NCBI GenBank assembly: GCA_023544605.1
Contig: JAMJFQ010000007.1
Coordinates: 1-28,319 of the forward strand
Direction: 5' to 3'
DNA: 28,319 nt
Source: ANME-2 cluster archaeon
GTDB lineage: Archaea > Halobacteriota > Methanosarcinia > Methanosarcinales > Methanocomedenaceae
In this document: positions 15,136 through 24,571 of the stretch, in pieces
Numbering within the stretch: the first letter of the stretch is position 1
How the letters are laid out: each line of letters starts with the position of its first letter
Notes under the pieces: model-generated
The model's database searches: none
What the model was told of the DNA's origin: nothing
What the model saw: only the letters and a program-made list of their open reading frames with translations
Position numbers and translations under genes: made by a program

Positions 15136-17280
15136 ATGCTGCCGGAAAATGATTTAAAAATAATAACTGAAACGCTTGGTCGAGAACCTACAGAAGTTGA
15201 ACAGGGATGTTTTTTGAACCTCTGGAGCGAACACTGCTCATACCGTTCCAGCGCATCCGTTCTCAAGACCTTCCCAACCACAGGTGAACGGGTCATTATC
15301 GGTCCCGGGGACGATGCGGCCATTGTGCGCCTGGAAAACGGCTGGGTACTGGCCATAGGTATGGAGAGCCACAACCATCCTTCATACGTGGACCCTTATA
15401 ATGGTGCAGCCACGGGTGTAGGCGGTATTGTGCGCGACATCATTTCTATGGGTGCCAAACCCATAGCCCTTATGGACCCTCTGTATTTCGGACCGCTGGA
15501 CAATGAAAAGAACAGGTACCTGTTCGAACACGTGATCATGGGTATTGCCGGGTACGGGAATTGTATCGGCGTGCCAGTGGTCAGGGGCGAAGCATATTTC
15601 CATGAGAGTTTCAGCGGGAACCCCCTGGTCAATGTGGTGTGTGTGGGACTGGCCCGAGAGGATAAGATAGTAACAGCAACTGCCCAGAAAGCCGGTAATA
15701 AAGTGATACTTATGGGTTCGTCCACAGGACGGGATGGTATGGGCGGTGCATCATTCGCGTCCAGGGACCTGAGCGAAGAATCCGAATCACAGGAGCGGCA
15801 CAGCGTCCAGATAGGTGACCCGTTCACCGAAAAACTGGTCATGGATGCAACCCTGGAAGCAATTGACCAGGGATTGGTACTGGCATGCCGTGACCTGGGC
15901 GCGGCCGGTTTGTCAGGTGCAAGCAGTGAGATGGCTGCTAAAGGTGAATTGGGCATCCATATCATCGCCGACAAGGTCCATCTGAGGGATGATACCCTTA
16001 CACCTTTTGAGATATTGATATCAGAGTCACAGGAACGCATGGTACTGGAAGTGGAACCAGGAAATGTGGATGACGTACTGGCTATTGCCCAAAAGTATGA
16101 CCTGATAGCCAACGTCATAGGTGAACTCACCCAAAAGACCCAGTTCCTGGTAGAGTATAAGGGTGAAGTGGTGGCTGACATCCCCATCCTGTTCCTCTGT
16201 GGCGGCGCGCCAGCAGCTGAAGCTGAATCCATATCCGAGCAGGTTCAACCCAATACCAGCAAACCCCCCATACCCACCGACCTGAAAAGGAGTATCATCA
16301 ACCTGCTTTCATCACCCAACATCGCCTCCAAGGAATGGGTCTACCGACAGTATGACCATGAGGTACAGGTGCGTACCCAGGTAAAACCAGGTCATGATGC
16401 TGGCGTACTCAGAATTATCAATGATAGTCAGGGGCTTGCCCTATCATGCGGCTGCAACCCTGCGCATGTGGAAGCAGACCCCTACAGTGGCGGGGCAGGT
16501 GCAGTGATCGAGAATGTCATGAACCTGATCACCGTGGGTGCCAGGCCAATTGCACTGGTGGATTGCCTGAACTTCGGCAACCCTGAGCGCCCCGAGATAT
16601 TCGAACAGTTCAAACAGGCAGCCCTGGGTATTGGCGACGCAGCCAGGACGCTGGGCATCCCTGTGGTGGGGGGCAATGTATCCTTCTACAATGAGAGTGA
16701 TGAGTTCGGTACGGCCATAGCACCCACACCAAGTATCGGTATGGTGGGGTGGGTGGATGATCTGGGCCGGATACCTGGTAGTACTTTCCAGCAGACTGGC
16801 GAAACAGTGATACTGGTGGGCGCAACAAAAGATGAACTGGGCAGCAGCGAATATTATTCATTACTGGGAGAAAAGGACATCGGGATACCCCCTTCGGTTC
16901 CTGAACAACTGGAAAGAACGGTCAATACCCTCATAAGTGTCATTAGATCAGGTCACATAACATCTGCTCATGATATATCCCACGGTGGGCTGGCAGTTGC
17001 CCTGTGCGAAATGGTAGGTCAGGTGGGTGCAGAAGTGGACATTTCAGGTATGCTGGGGCGACCAGACGATACCCTGTTCTCTGAGTCCCTCGCCAGGATG
17101 CTCATAACCACTCCCAAACCGCAACAGGTACTGGACCTGCTCTCGGGCATCCATTGTAAACAGATCGGCACAACCGGCGGGCAGGACCTGATCATACGAT
17201 GTGATAACGAAGAAGTCAAACTCACTCGTGTAGAGATAGAAGAGGCGAGGGAGAGCATCTCCCATATGATGATGGATTAG
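15136..17280 (+). CDS. purL: Phosphoribosylformylglycinamidine synthase subunit PurL
   Basis: Catalyses the ATP-dependent step of purine synthesis that turns FGAR into FGAM, using ammonia passed from the PurQ glutaminase, with PurS. The 714-residue length is that of the small archaeal/Gram-positive PurL, which lacks the glutaminase and PurS domains. Motifs visible: HNHPSYVDPYNGAATGVGGIVRD (about 77-99) and DLGAAGLSGASSEMA; ISHGGLAVALCEM marks the second half, so both AIR-synthase-like repeats are intact. A weak ribosome site, aagga, precedes the ATG. It ends with TAG, 7 bases before the stop of the convergent PD40 gene. PurQ and PurS are not in the window. Confidence 0.93.
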   Translation: MLPENDLKIITETLGREPTEVEQGCFLNLWSEHCSYRSSASVLKTFPTTGERVIIGPGDDAAIVRLENGWVLAIGMESHNHPSYVDPYNGAATGVGGIVRDIISMGAKPIALMDPLYFGPLDNEKNRYLFEHVIMGIAGYGNCIGVPVVRGEAYFHESFSGNPLVNVVCVGLAREDKIVTATAQKAGNKVILMGSSTGRDGMGGASFASRDLSEESESQERHSVQIGDPFTEKLVMDATLEAIDQGLVLACRDLGAAGLSGASSEMAAKGELGIHIIADKVHLRDDTLTPFEILISESQERMVLEVEPGNVDDVLAIAQKYDLIANVIGELTQKTQFLVEYKGEVVADIPILFLCGGAPAAEAESISEQVQPNTSKPPIPTDLKRSIINLLSSPNIASKEWVYRQYDHEVQVRTQVKPGHDAGVLRIINDSQGLALSCGCNPAHVEADPYSGGAGAVIENVMNLITVGARPIALVDCLNFGNPERPEIFEQFKQAALGIGDAARTLGIPVVGGNVSFYNESDEFGTAIAPTPSIGMVGWVDDLGRIPGSTFQQTGETVILVGATKDELGSSEYYSLLGEKDIGIPPSVPEQLERTVNTLISVIRSGHITSAHDISHGGLAVALCEMVGQVGAEVDISGMLGRPDDTLFSESLARMLITTPKPQQVLDLLSGIHCKQIGTTGGQDLIIRCDNEEVKLTRVEIEEARESISHMMMD

Positions 17281-17287
17281 TGCCTTC

Positions 17288-18322
17288 TTATCTTTTCATA
17301 CCTTTTATGATCTTGAGTAGGACAAAGAGCATTATCAGGACTGCAAGCACTGCTCCGATAATGGTCAGTCTGGAGATGTTTTCCTTTGTCTCTTCATCCA
17401 CTACTATCTGGGTCTGTAATTGAACGGGCGTCGGTGTGGGTGCAGGTTCCATGTAAAGTACGGCTGCCCATATATCCTTATTCAGATCCTGATATGATGT
17501 ATATAGTAACTTATTACCACCATGGCTCCAGTCAGGGTCGGTCTGGTCCCTGGATTCATTGATAAGGATAGATTTATCTGTCCCGTCAGGTCTCATTACA
17601 TAGATATCAAAGTCGCCTTGCTCATCAGATGCGTATGCTATCCAGTTCCCGTCAGGGCTCCATGTGGGGTCAGTTTGTGCGTACTCGTCATCAGTAAGCT
17701 GGACTATGTTTGAAGCATCTTCATCCATCACCCATATGTCACCATCGGATGAGTAGGCTATCTTTTTATTATCAGGACTCCACGCGGGCGACTCTACAAT
17801 TGTCTGGAAGAAGGTCAACAGGGTATTATTATAAGTATCTGGATTCATGGTCCATATTTCATAACCATAGTTTACACGACGAAGATAGAGTATTTTGGTG
17901 CTGTCATTGTTCCAGCTGGGATTCTGCAGGTCGGTTTTGTTGAAGCTCAATTGCCAGGATTTCTTTTCATTCAGGTCATATATCCAGATATTGGGGTGTC
18001 GGTCCCGCTTAAAAGAATAATCTGAAATGTATAGAATACCGTTTTCGCCCCAGTCTGGTTGGCCCAGCAAAGCAGTACTCTGGAGTAACATTTTCGGATT
18101 CAACGTTGCCATGTCCATTGTCCACAGTTCATATCCGTACAGTCCATCCATTATGTAGACAATGGCGGAATCATCAGGACTCCACGCTGCATCGTATTCA
18201 TAGGCGGTGCTATTGGTAAGCTGGAACTGGGCAGTGACCTGTGGTACATTATCTCCTGCGACTGATTGTGCGAACACGGTTAGAATCAAAATAAGGACAA
18301 TGGTTTTTTCTATAAACCTCAT
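17288..18322 (-). CDS. Exported PD40/TolB-like beta-propeller protein with C-terminal membrane anchor
   Basis: A 344-residue surface protein. It has a signal peptide (about 1-23, ending SVAG), six PD40-type repeats with the pattern P-x-WSPD...I-Y-SD (for example AAWSPDDSAIVY, PAWSPDNKKIAY, PTWSPDGNWIAY), a Pro/Thr-rich spacer (APTPTPVQ) and a C-terminal membrane helix followed by KGMKR. The repeats form a beta propeller resembling TolB; the archaeal function is unknown, probably protein or ligand binding at the cell surface. It runs against purL, with stops 7 bases apart, and has its own promoter facing that of purB. Confidence 0.8.
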   Translation of the reverse strand: MRFIEKTIVLILILTVFAQSVAGDNVPQVTAQFQLTNSTAYEYDAAWSPDDSAIVYIMDGLYGYELWTMDMATLNPKMLLQSTALLGQPDWGENGILYISDYSFKRDRHPNIWIYDLNEKKSWQLSFNKTDLQNPSWNNDSTKILYLRRVNYGYEIWTMNPDTYNNTLLTFFQTIVESPAWSPDNKKIAYSSDGDIWVMDEDASNIVQLTDDEYAQTDPTWSPDGNWIAYASDEQGDFDIYVMRPDGTDKSILINESRDQTDPDWSHGGNKLLYTSYQDLNKDIWAAVLYMEPAPTPTPVQLQTQIVVDEETKENISRLTIIGAVLAVLIMLFVLLKIIKGMKR

Positions 18323-18399
18323 AATTTCACAACTTTATGGTACAGTAACATTAATTCCGTACTATTTTTCAAATACGTATATTGACATTAGATATGGTA

Positions 18400-18409
18400 C
18401 TTTATATAC
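18400..18409 (+). promoter_or_regulatory. TATA-like element before purB
   Basis: The stretch ctttatatac would place the transcript start near 18435, leaving a leader of about 60 bases before ATG 18499, in which aggtga is a usable ribosome site. Confidence 0.35.
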
Positions 18410-18498
18410 CTAATCCTAAGGGTTATTTTAATATGATTGTTCTTATAAACGGTATTTAAGTTGATAAACTACATTGTTCAGTTACAGGTGAAGTGATA

Positions 18499-19836
18499 AT
18501 GGCAATACATCCGATTGAATTCCGCTACGGCACTCCTGAGATGAAACAGGTATGGAGTGAAGAGTCCAAACTGAGGAAATTACTCCAGGCAGAGGCTGCA
18601 CTGGCTAAGGCCGAGGCAGACGTGGGGATGATACCTGAGACGTCAGCCCGGGAGATATCTGCAGCAGCAAATAAAGTAAAGCTGGAAAGGGTGAACGAGA
18701 TAGAGGACCAGATACATCATGATATGATGGCTGTGGTACTGGCGCTGTCCGAGCAGAGCGAAGACGAAGGGAAATGGGTGCATTTCGGTGCTACTTCGAA
18801 TGATATGCTGGATACACAACTGGCATTGCAGATAAAGGATAGCATTGACCTGCTGCGCACTAAGACCAGGGCGGTGCGGGATGCTCTGGTCAACCGGGCT
18901 GAAGAGCACAAACTCACGGTCTGTGTGGGCAGGACCCACGGGCAGATAGGAGTGCCTACTACCTACGGCCTGCGCTTTGCGGTATGGGCCAGCGAGATGG
19001 ACCGGCACCTGGAGCGACTGGACCAACTTACACCCAGGGCCACTGTGGGCCAGATGACCGGAGCGGTGGGTACCCAGGCGGCTTTCGGAAAAGATGGTAT
19101 CGAGATACAGCGCCGTACCATGGAATACCTGGGGCTGGGCAGTGTTGAGGTATCCACCCAGATAATACAGCGGGACAGGCATGCAGAGTTCGTGATGTGG
19201 ATGGCAAATACGGTAACAACGCTGGATAAGATATGCGTGGAGCTGCGCACATTGCAGCGCAGCGAGATCGCTGAGGTTGAGGAGAGTTTTGGCAAGAAAC
19301 AGGTGGGTTCGTCCACCATGCCACACAAGCGCAATCCCATCAAGAGCGAGCAGGTATGCGGGCTGGCACGGATAGTCAGGGCAATGGTTGAGCCTGAGTT
19401 GTTGAACAATACGTTGTGGGATGAGCGAGACCTGACCAACAGTTCCAGCGAGCGTATCATCTTCCCTGAGACCTGCGTGCTTACCGACCATATCCTGAAA
19501 CTGACTGAGGGTATCATTGCAAACCTGAGATTCTATCCAGAGAATATCAAGCGTAACCTGGACCTCATGCGCGGGTTGAACATGGGCGAAGCGGTAATGA
19601 TCGAACTTGCCAAGCGGGGTGTGGGCAGGCAGGAGGCGCATGAGATAGTAAGGAGCAGTGCCATGGAGGCCCACGAGTCAGGGAGACATATGAAGGATGT
19701 GCTGGTGTCGCGGCCTGAGGTGATTGAATATATCAGTGCTGATGAGATCGAGGGCATCATGGACCCTGAGGGGTATATCGGGACCGCTGTGGAGCAGGTT
19801 GAGGCTGTGGTGGAGCGGTTGAGAAAAAGGCATTAA
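18499..19836 (+). CDS. purB: Adenylosuccinate lyase
   Basis: Cleaves SAICAR and adenylosuccinate, acting twice in purine synthesis, as a homotetramer. The 445-residue length is normal. The fumarase/aspartase-family signature is GSSTMPHKRNP, near residue 272, with the catalytic serine loop; THGQIGVPTTYG (about 143-154) holds another active-site His. ATG 18499 is chosen because AGGTGA (18486-18491) is seven bases away, whereas GTG 18493, in frame two codons earlier, would be too close. The PEBP lipoprotein follows after a short gap and may be co-transcribed. The window thus holds two purine genes, not adjacent. Confidence 0.93.
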   Translation: MAIHPIEFRYGTPEMKQVWSEESKLRKLLQAEAALAKAEADVGMIPETSAREISAAANKVKLERVNEIEDQIHHDMMAVVLALSEQSEDEGKWVHFGATSNDMLDTQLALQIKDSIDLLRTKTRAVRDALVNRAEEHKLTVCVGRTHGQIGVPTTYGLRFAVWASEMDRHLERLDQLTPRATVGQMTGAVGTQAAFGKDGIEIQRRTMEYLGLGSVEVSTQIIQRDRHAEFVMWMANTVTTLDKICVELRTLQRSEIAEVEESFGKKQVGSSTMPHKRNPIKSEQVCGLARIVRAMVEPELLNNTLWDERDLTNSSSERIIFPETCVLTDHILKLTEGIIANLRFYPENIKRNLDLMRGLNMGEAVMIELAKRGVGRQEAHEIVRSSAMEAHESGRHMKDVLVSRPEVIEYISADEIEGIMDPEGYIGTAVEQVEAVVERLRKRH

Positions 19837-19875
19837 TACGTATAACGGGATATGTAATCAGGGAGGATTTAGACC

Positions 19876-20436
19876 TTGAGGGTCTACTTGATCATACTAT
19901 TGCTTGTATTATTTTCAGGATGCATATCAGACGAACTTGAGCAAAAGACCCAAAATAAGGAGGAGACCATAATGAAAAATATCTCAATATCTTCAGCTGC
20001 CTTTGAGAACGGCAGCACCATGCCAGTCGAATATACCTGTGATGGGGCTGACCACTCTCCAGCACTCGCATGGAAGGGACTCCCGGACGGCACCCGGTCC
20101 ATTACCCTGATCATGGATGACCCGGATGCACCGGGCAGGACCTTTGTCCATTGGGTGATATACAATTTACCCGCGGACAGCACGGAACTGACCACTGCCG
20201 TGCCCCGGAACAAGAGCCTTGACGACAGCAGTTTGCAGGGAAAGAACGACTTTGGCAAGATAGGATATAACGGACCCTGCCCACCGCCGGGTAAACCCCA
20301 CCGGTATTTCTTCAAAGTGTATGCTCTTGATACCGTACTTGACCTCAAAAGCGGAGCCAGCAAATCACAGGTGGAGGCAGCAATGTCAGGCCACATCCTG
20401 GCACAGGGGGAGATGATAGGCAAATTTGGGCGTTGA
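19876..20436 (+). CDS. PEBP-family (YbhB/YbcL, Raf kinase inhibitor-like) lipoprotein
   Basis: A 186-residue exported protein starting with TTG 19876, preceded at optimal distance by GGGAGG (19861-19866). The signal peptide has a lipobox, LFSG-C16, so it is probably lipid-anchored at the cell surface. The PEBP ligand pocket is visible: DDPDAPGRTFVHWVIYNLP (about 79-97) and GPCPPPGKPHRYFFKVYALD (about 133-152), with conserved His and Pro. Bacterial and archaeal YbhB/YbcL proteins bind small anions; the ligand here is unknown. Lipidation is unusual but not unheard-of in this family. It ends close to the convergent antiporter gene. Confidence 0.88.
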   Translation: MRVYLIILLLVLFSGCISDELEQKTQNKEETIMKNISISSAAFENGSTMPVEYTCDGADHSPALAWKGLPDGTRSITLIMDDPDAPGRTFVHWVIYNLPADSTELTTAVPRNKSLDDSSLQGKNDFGKIGYNGPCPPPGKPHRYFFKVYALDTVLDLKSGASKSQVEAAMSGHILAQGEMIGKFGR

Positions 20437-20470
20437 TTGAATTAATACGTTGACCGGCATAAATATATAT

Positions 20471-22471
20471 TCAGGAGTCCTCAGCAAAAAGTTCAGTTAT
20501 TTTAGCAATGCAGCCTTTATGCCCCATCAGGATGACCACATCGTTCTCAAAGAGTCTGATCTCACCGTGTGGGTTGTTCACTATTTCATCTCCTCTCTGG
20601 ATGGCCAAAGCAGTAAATCCGTACTTCTTCCTGAGTTCCAGTTCTGCAAGTGTCTTGCCAACAGCTAAAGACCCACCTTTGACTCTAAATGTATCGATAT
20701 CGATATCGATCAGGTGATGTTTCAGGTCACTGATGTCCCTGGATTTATGATAGATATCCCTGAACATCTCATATCCGTGCTTGCGTACATTTTCTACATT
20801 CTTTTCTATCTCATCCCTGGGGATAAGGTAACGCGACAGCACCCGGGAAAATATTTCTATAGAGGTCTCGAACTCTTCGGGTATGACCTCATTTGCACCA
20901 AGTTTGTACAATTCTTCCAGTTCGCTGATATATCGAATACGGGTAATGATATAGATACCAGGATTCAATTTTCGTGCAGTTTTGACCATCATGCGGGTAT
21001 GGGCTGCATCAGATATGGCCACGACCAGTATCTTCGCTTTTGCAATATTAGTATGTTTGAGGACCTCCTCTTTTGAAGCATCGCCATAGAAAATCGGTAA
21101 ACCTTTCCTTTTTTCAGAAATAACTGTTTCAGGATTCATCTCAAGGACAATAAAGGGAATATTTGAGGCAGACAAGACCTTTGACAGGTTTCGTCCATTC
21201 ATTCCATAACCTGCAATAACAACGTGATTTTCAAGTGAAGTACTGACGGATTCTTTTTCAATTTGGTTGCCGAATATCGCAAAGGAAGGGAACGTTATCT
21301 GTGAAACTTTATTCTCAATCCGGGGACCGGCCTGGATCATGAACGGCGTTATCATCATGGTCAGGATAGCAGAAGCAAGGAATATCTGGTAAATATCATA
21401 ATCAAGCAGGCCCGATTGGATACCTATCAAAGAAAGTACAAAAGAAAATTCACCTATCTGTGCAAGGGAAAGCCCAACCAGGATTGCGGTGTGGATGGGG
21501 TATCCTAAAAATGCTGTTGTTATCAGGCTTAATATGAACTTGATGGCGATAATTGAGATAATTACCAGTACAATGATCGATGCATGGTCGAGTACAAAAC
21601 TCATATCGAGAAGCATACCAATCGAGATAAAGAAGAGGCTGTTAAAGACATCCCTGAAAGGCAGTATCTCGCTCAGTGCCTGATGTGAGAACTCAGATTC
21701 TGACAGGATCAGTCCAACAAGGAATGCCCCTATGGCAAGGGAAAGACCTGCCATGGATGTCAGCAAGGCCATACCGAGACTAATCAAAACCATTCCAAGA
21801 AGAAAAAGTTCCCTGTTTCTGGTTTTTACGATCTGGTATAATATAGCTGGTATCAAGAACCTTCCAGATACCAGTAATAATGCTACGATAGATAACGTTT
21901 TAATAATAGAGACAAATACAGCAGCAAATGACAGGCCCGTACTACTGGCAAGCAGCGGCACCATCAGGACCATTAAAATAATGCTCAGGTCCTGGAAGAT
22001 CAAAATACATATAGAAACTTTACCGTATGGACTTTCAACTTCGCCTCTCTCAGAAAGTATCTTAAGTACAATGGCAGTACTGCTCAGCGCAACCAAAAAA
22101 CCCAGGAATATTGCTAACCCCGCGGACTGGGCAAACATTAATGCAATGGCAGTTACCGTTGCAGTGGTCAGGATGACCTGAAAACCACCTCCAAGGAGTA
22201 TTAGTTTTTTTAATCGTATGAGTTCTTTCAATGAAAACTCAATACCAATTGTGAATAAGAGTAAAATAACTCCGACCTCTGCAAAAGTCTCGATCAATAA
22301 CTGGTCTTTTACAAAACCCAATACAGAAGGTCCGATCAATACACCTGTGATGAGATATCCTACAATAGGTACGATTTTCAATTTATGAAAGAAAAAAACA
22401 ATCCCGACCGATAATCCAAAGATCAAAACGAAATCGGTCAATATAGCTATAGTTTCGGTCACAATATTCAC
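20471..22471 (-). CDS. CPA2 cation:proton antiporter with TrkA-N and TrkA-C domains
   Basis: A 666-residue KefB/KefC-type transporter. The first about 390 residues form 12-13 membrane helices of the Na+/H+ exchanger fold (GYLITGVLIGPSVLG near 38-52, FTIGIEFSL near 75-83 and an antiporter core ALSSTAIVLKIL). Residues about 410-530 are a TrkA-N nucleotide-binding domain (VVIAGYGMNGRNLSKVL, a GxGxxG-like turn), and the C-terminal part (about 580-660) is a TrkA-C domain. It probably exchanges K+ or Na+ for protons under NAD(H) or other ligand control. It diverges from the nickel transporter unit, and the shared gap holds the candidate NikR operator. Confidence 0.9.
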   Translation of the reverse strand: MNIVTETIAILTDFVLIFGLSVGIVFFFHKLKIVPIVGYLITGVLIGPSVLGFVKDQLLIETFAEVGVILLLFTIGIEFSLKELIRLKKLILLGGGFQVILTTATVTAIALMFAQSAGLAIFLGFLVALSSTAIVLKILSERGEVESPYGKVSICILIFQDLSIILMVLMVPLLASSTGLSFAAVFVSIIKTLSIVALLLVSGRFLIPAILYQIVKTRNRELFLLGMVLISLGMALLTSMAGLSLAIGAFLVGLILSESEFSHQALSEILPFRDVFNSLFFISIGMLLDMSFVLDHASIIVLVIISIIAIKFILSLITTAFLGYPIHTAILVGLSLAQIGEFSFVLSLIGIQSGLLDYDIYQIFLASAILTMMITPFMIQAGPRIENKVSQITFPSFAIFGNQIEKESVSTSLENHVVIAGYGMNGRNLSKVLSASNIPFIVLEMNPETVISEKRKGLPIFYGDASKEEVLKHTNIAKAKILVVAISDAAHTRMMVKTARKLNPGIYIITRIRYISELEELYKLGANEVIPEEFETSIEIFSRVLSRYLIPRDEIEKNVENVRKHGYEMFRDIYHKSRDISDLKHHLIDIDIDTFRVKGGSLAVGKTLAELELRKKYGFTALAIQRGDEIVNNPHGEIRLFENDVVILMGHKGCIAKITELFAEDS

Positions 22472-22589
22472 TCATGTTGTTGATAATGTTCAAATTAATT
22501 ATTATGTTCTGGCATAATAAATAAGCAGTTCATAATTAATCTAACCAAAATCTTATTATACCGTCAATGATATCACAATCAAGCATTAT

Positions 22590-22615
22590 TGTTACAAAAG
22601 AGCACACACGTAACA
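22590..22615. promoter_or_regulatory. Candidate NikR operator upstream of nikMNO
   Basis: TGTTA (22590-22594), 16 bases, then TAACA (22611-22615). The same arms and the same 16-base spacing occur at 25881-25906 between nikR and nikM. The spacing equals that of the E. coli NikR site (GTATGA-N16-TCATAC), although the arms differ. It is 65 bases before the GTG start. Confidence 0.65.
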
Positions 22616-22679
22616 CGAATTATAGCATTTATCATAACATCATAACATTAATATAGAAACATCCCAGGAGGATCGGCAC

Positions 22680-24569
22680 GTGCACATACCAGATGGACTG
22701 ATACCTTTTCCCCAGTATATCATATACTGGCTGCTTATCCTTATACCGCTATACCTCTCACTTCGCTGGGCCAGACAGGAAATGGACGAGATGAAGACGC
22801 CGTTGCTGGCCGTTCTTGCCGCCGGTATCTTTGCTATCCAGGCAGTCAATCTGCCCATTGGTATGGGTACCAGCGGGCATATGGTGGGAGCGGTGCTTGC
22901 AGCTATCATCCTGGGTTCCCCGTATGCGGGATTAATATTACTCACTCTTGTGCTTGTAGTCCAGGCATTCGTGTTCTACGACGGCGGTATAACCACGCTT
23001 GGCGCCAATATCTTCAATATGGGGCTGGTAAGCTGCTGGTCAGGTTATTATGCCTACCGCTGGCTTGAAGGCAAATTGGGTACAGTCAACGCATCATTTG
23101 TTGGGGCATGGCTGGGTCTGGTACTTTCGGCCCTTGCCGCCACGGTACAGATTTATCTTGCCGGCGCGTTCCCGCTGGTGGAAGCACTGGTGGTCATGGG
23201 TACCTTCCATGCAGTTATCGGATTTATCGGCGAAGGTTTCATAACAGCACTTGTTGTCAAGTTCATATTAAAATCCCGGCCTGACATTATGAGCCAAAAG
23301 CAACGAAAACCCCTATCTAGAAACACATTGGTAGCTGTGGCAGCCGTGATAATGGTGCTAGCCATAGCAGCACCTTACCTGGCATCCACGAACCCTGACG
23401 GCCTGGAACAGGCCATGGTTATCTTTATGGGGGAAGAAAAGATAGAGACCACTATTGACACTTCCTTGCTTTATAGTGCCCCCATGCCGGATTATTCCAT
23501 AACCAGACTCGGCAGGTCAGGTGAAGTGTTAGCCATTGCTTTAGGAACTATACTGGTGCTGGCGGCCGGTCTGCTGTTCATAAAGTTAGCAGGTAAAAAA
23601 ATCGTGATGACACCCGGCAGCAGTATGCGAAATGGTGATACAGGTGATAATAAAAACATTAGCAGTAATAGTAACGATGATGCTAATGATAATGGCAACG
23701 GCTGGGTATCAGAAGACCGTGACTGGGGTACACCGTATATCATCGAGACCAGGGATCTGACCCATGTTTACCGCAGCGGGTCGACAAAAGCCCTTAGCAG
23801 TATTAATTTTTGTGTCAAGCCAGGCGAGCGTGTGGTGCTGCTGGGTGCCAACGGTGCAGGTAAGTCTACCCTGTTCAAACACCTGAATGGCATCCTAAAA
23901 TCCACATCAGGTCAGGTATTGGTAAAAGGGCAGCCCATAACGAGATCCAATATCAAGGACGTGCGCAGGACCGTGGGTGTGGTGTTCCAGAACCCGGATG
24001 ACCAGATATTATCGCCTACGGTGGCACAGGACGTGGCTTTTGGTCCTATGAACCTCGGGCTGTCCCCCGATAGGGTGGAGAGCAGGGTGAAGCGGGCGCT
24101 TGAGATGGTGCGGCTTACCGGATATGAAGAACGTGCACCTCATCACTTAAGCGGTGGAGAGAAAAAGCGTGTGGCAATTGCCGGAATACTTGCCATGAAA
24201 CCTGAAGTACTGGTACTTGATGAACCCACCAACGGTCTTGATCCGGGGGCAGCTGAGAGGCTGATGCGTTTGATAATGGAAATGAACCAGAAGCTGGGAA
24301 TCACTATGATAATTGCCACTCATGAAGTGGACCTGGTACCCGAATTTGCACAGCGTGTTTGTGTCATGTCAGCCGGGATGATCACTGGCGAGGGGACCCC
24401 CACAGAGATATTCGGCAGGCCCGACCTGATAGCAAAAACGCACCTGCGGCTGCCTGTGGTAGCCCAGTTGATGAAAAAGTTGAAAGAGGCCGAACTGGAC
24501 GTGGCAATGGAACTGACCGTTGACGAGGCCAGGGATGAGATAGTAAGGGTTGCAGACAGGCGGGGATAA
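22680..24569 (+). CDS. Fused nickel ECF transporter: NikM + NikN (PDGLE) + NikO ATPase
   Basis: One 629-residue chain carries what is normally two or three proteins. Residues 1 to about 205 are the NikM/CbiM substrate component, whose N-terminus MHIPDG and internal GTSGHMVG supply the Ni/Co ligands. Residues about 215-300 are the NikN-like PDGLE part (N238-PDGLE, then two helices). A Asn/Asp/Ser/Gly-rich linker (about 319-341) leads to the ABC ATPase: Walker A GANGAGKST (389-397), Q-loop VFQNPDDQ, signature LSGGE (490-494), Walker B LDEP (D514/E515) and H-loop H548. GTG start with AGGAGG before it. NikQ follows. NikR nearby and the PDGLE part favour nickel over cobalt. No sign of a frameshift between the parts. 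Confidence 0.88.
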   Translation: MHIPDGLIPFPQYIIYWLLILIPLYLSLRWARQEMDEMKTPLLAVLAAGIFAIQAVNLPIGMGTSGHMVGAVLAAIILGSPYAGLILLTLVLVVQAFVFYDGGITTLGANIFNMGLVSCWSGYYAYRWLEGKLGTVNASFVGAWLGLVLSALAATVQIYLAGAFPLVEALVVMGTFHAVIGFIGEGFITALVVKFILKSRPDIMSQKQRKPLSRNTLVAVAAVIMVLAIAAPYLASTNPDGLEQAMVIFMGEEKIETTIDTSLLYSAPMPDYSITRLGRSGEVLAIALGTILVLAAGLLFIKLAGKKIVMTPGSSMRNGDTGDNKNISSNSNDDANDNGNGWVSEDRDWGTPYIIETRDLTHVYRSGSTKALSSINFCVKPGERVVLLGANGAGKSTLFKHLNGILKSTSGQVLVKGQPITRSNIKDVRRTVGVVFQNPDDQILSPTVAQDVAFGPMNLGLSPDRVESRVKRALEMVRLTGYEERAPHHLSGGEKKRVAIAGILAMKPEVLVLDEPTNGLDPGAAERLMRLIMEMNQKLGITMIIATHEVDLVPEFAQRVCVMSAGMITGEGTPTEIFGRPDLIAKTHLRLPVVAQLMKKLKEAELDVAMELTVDEARDEIVRVADRRG

Positions 24570-24571
24570 GC

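Noticed and set aside
15396..16232. Minus-strand open frame of 278 codons inside purL
   Set aside because: Antisense shadow; purL motifs on the plus strand are intact.
18493..18495. GTG as purB start
   Set aside because: Only two bases from the ribosome site; ATG 18499 fits better.
18643..19674. Long minus-strand open frame of 343 codons inside purB
   Set aside because: Antisense to the full-length adenylosuccinate lyase; composition is rich in His, Leu and Pro, typical of a shadow frame.
22680..24569. The NikMNO fusion being two genes joined by assembly error
   Set aside because: The linker is an in-frame low-complexity stretch without stops, and the PDGLE domain ends normally before it; reads are still needed to be certain.
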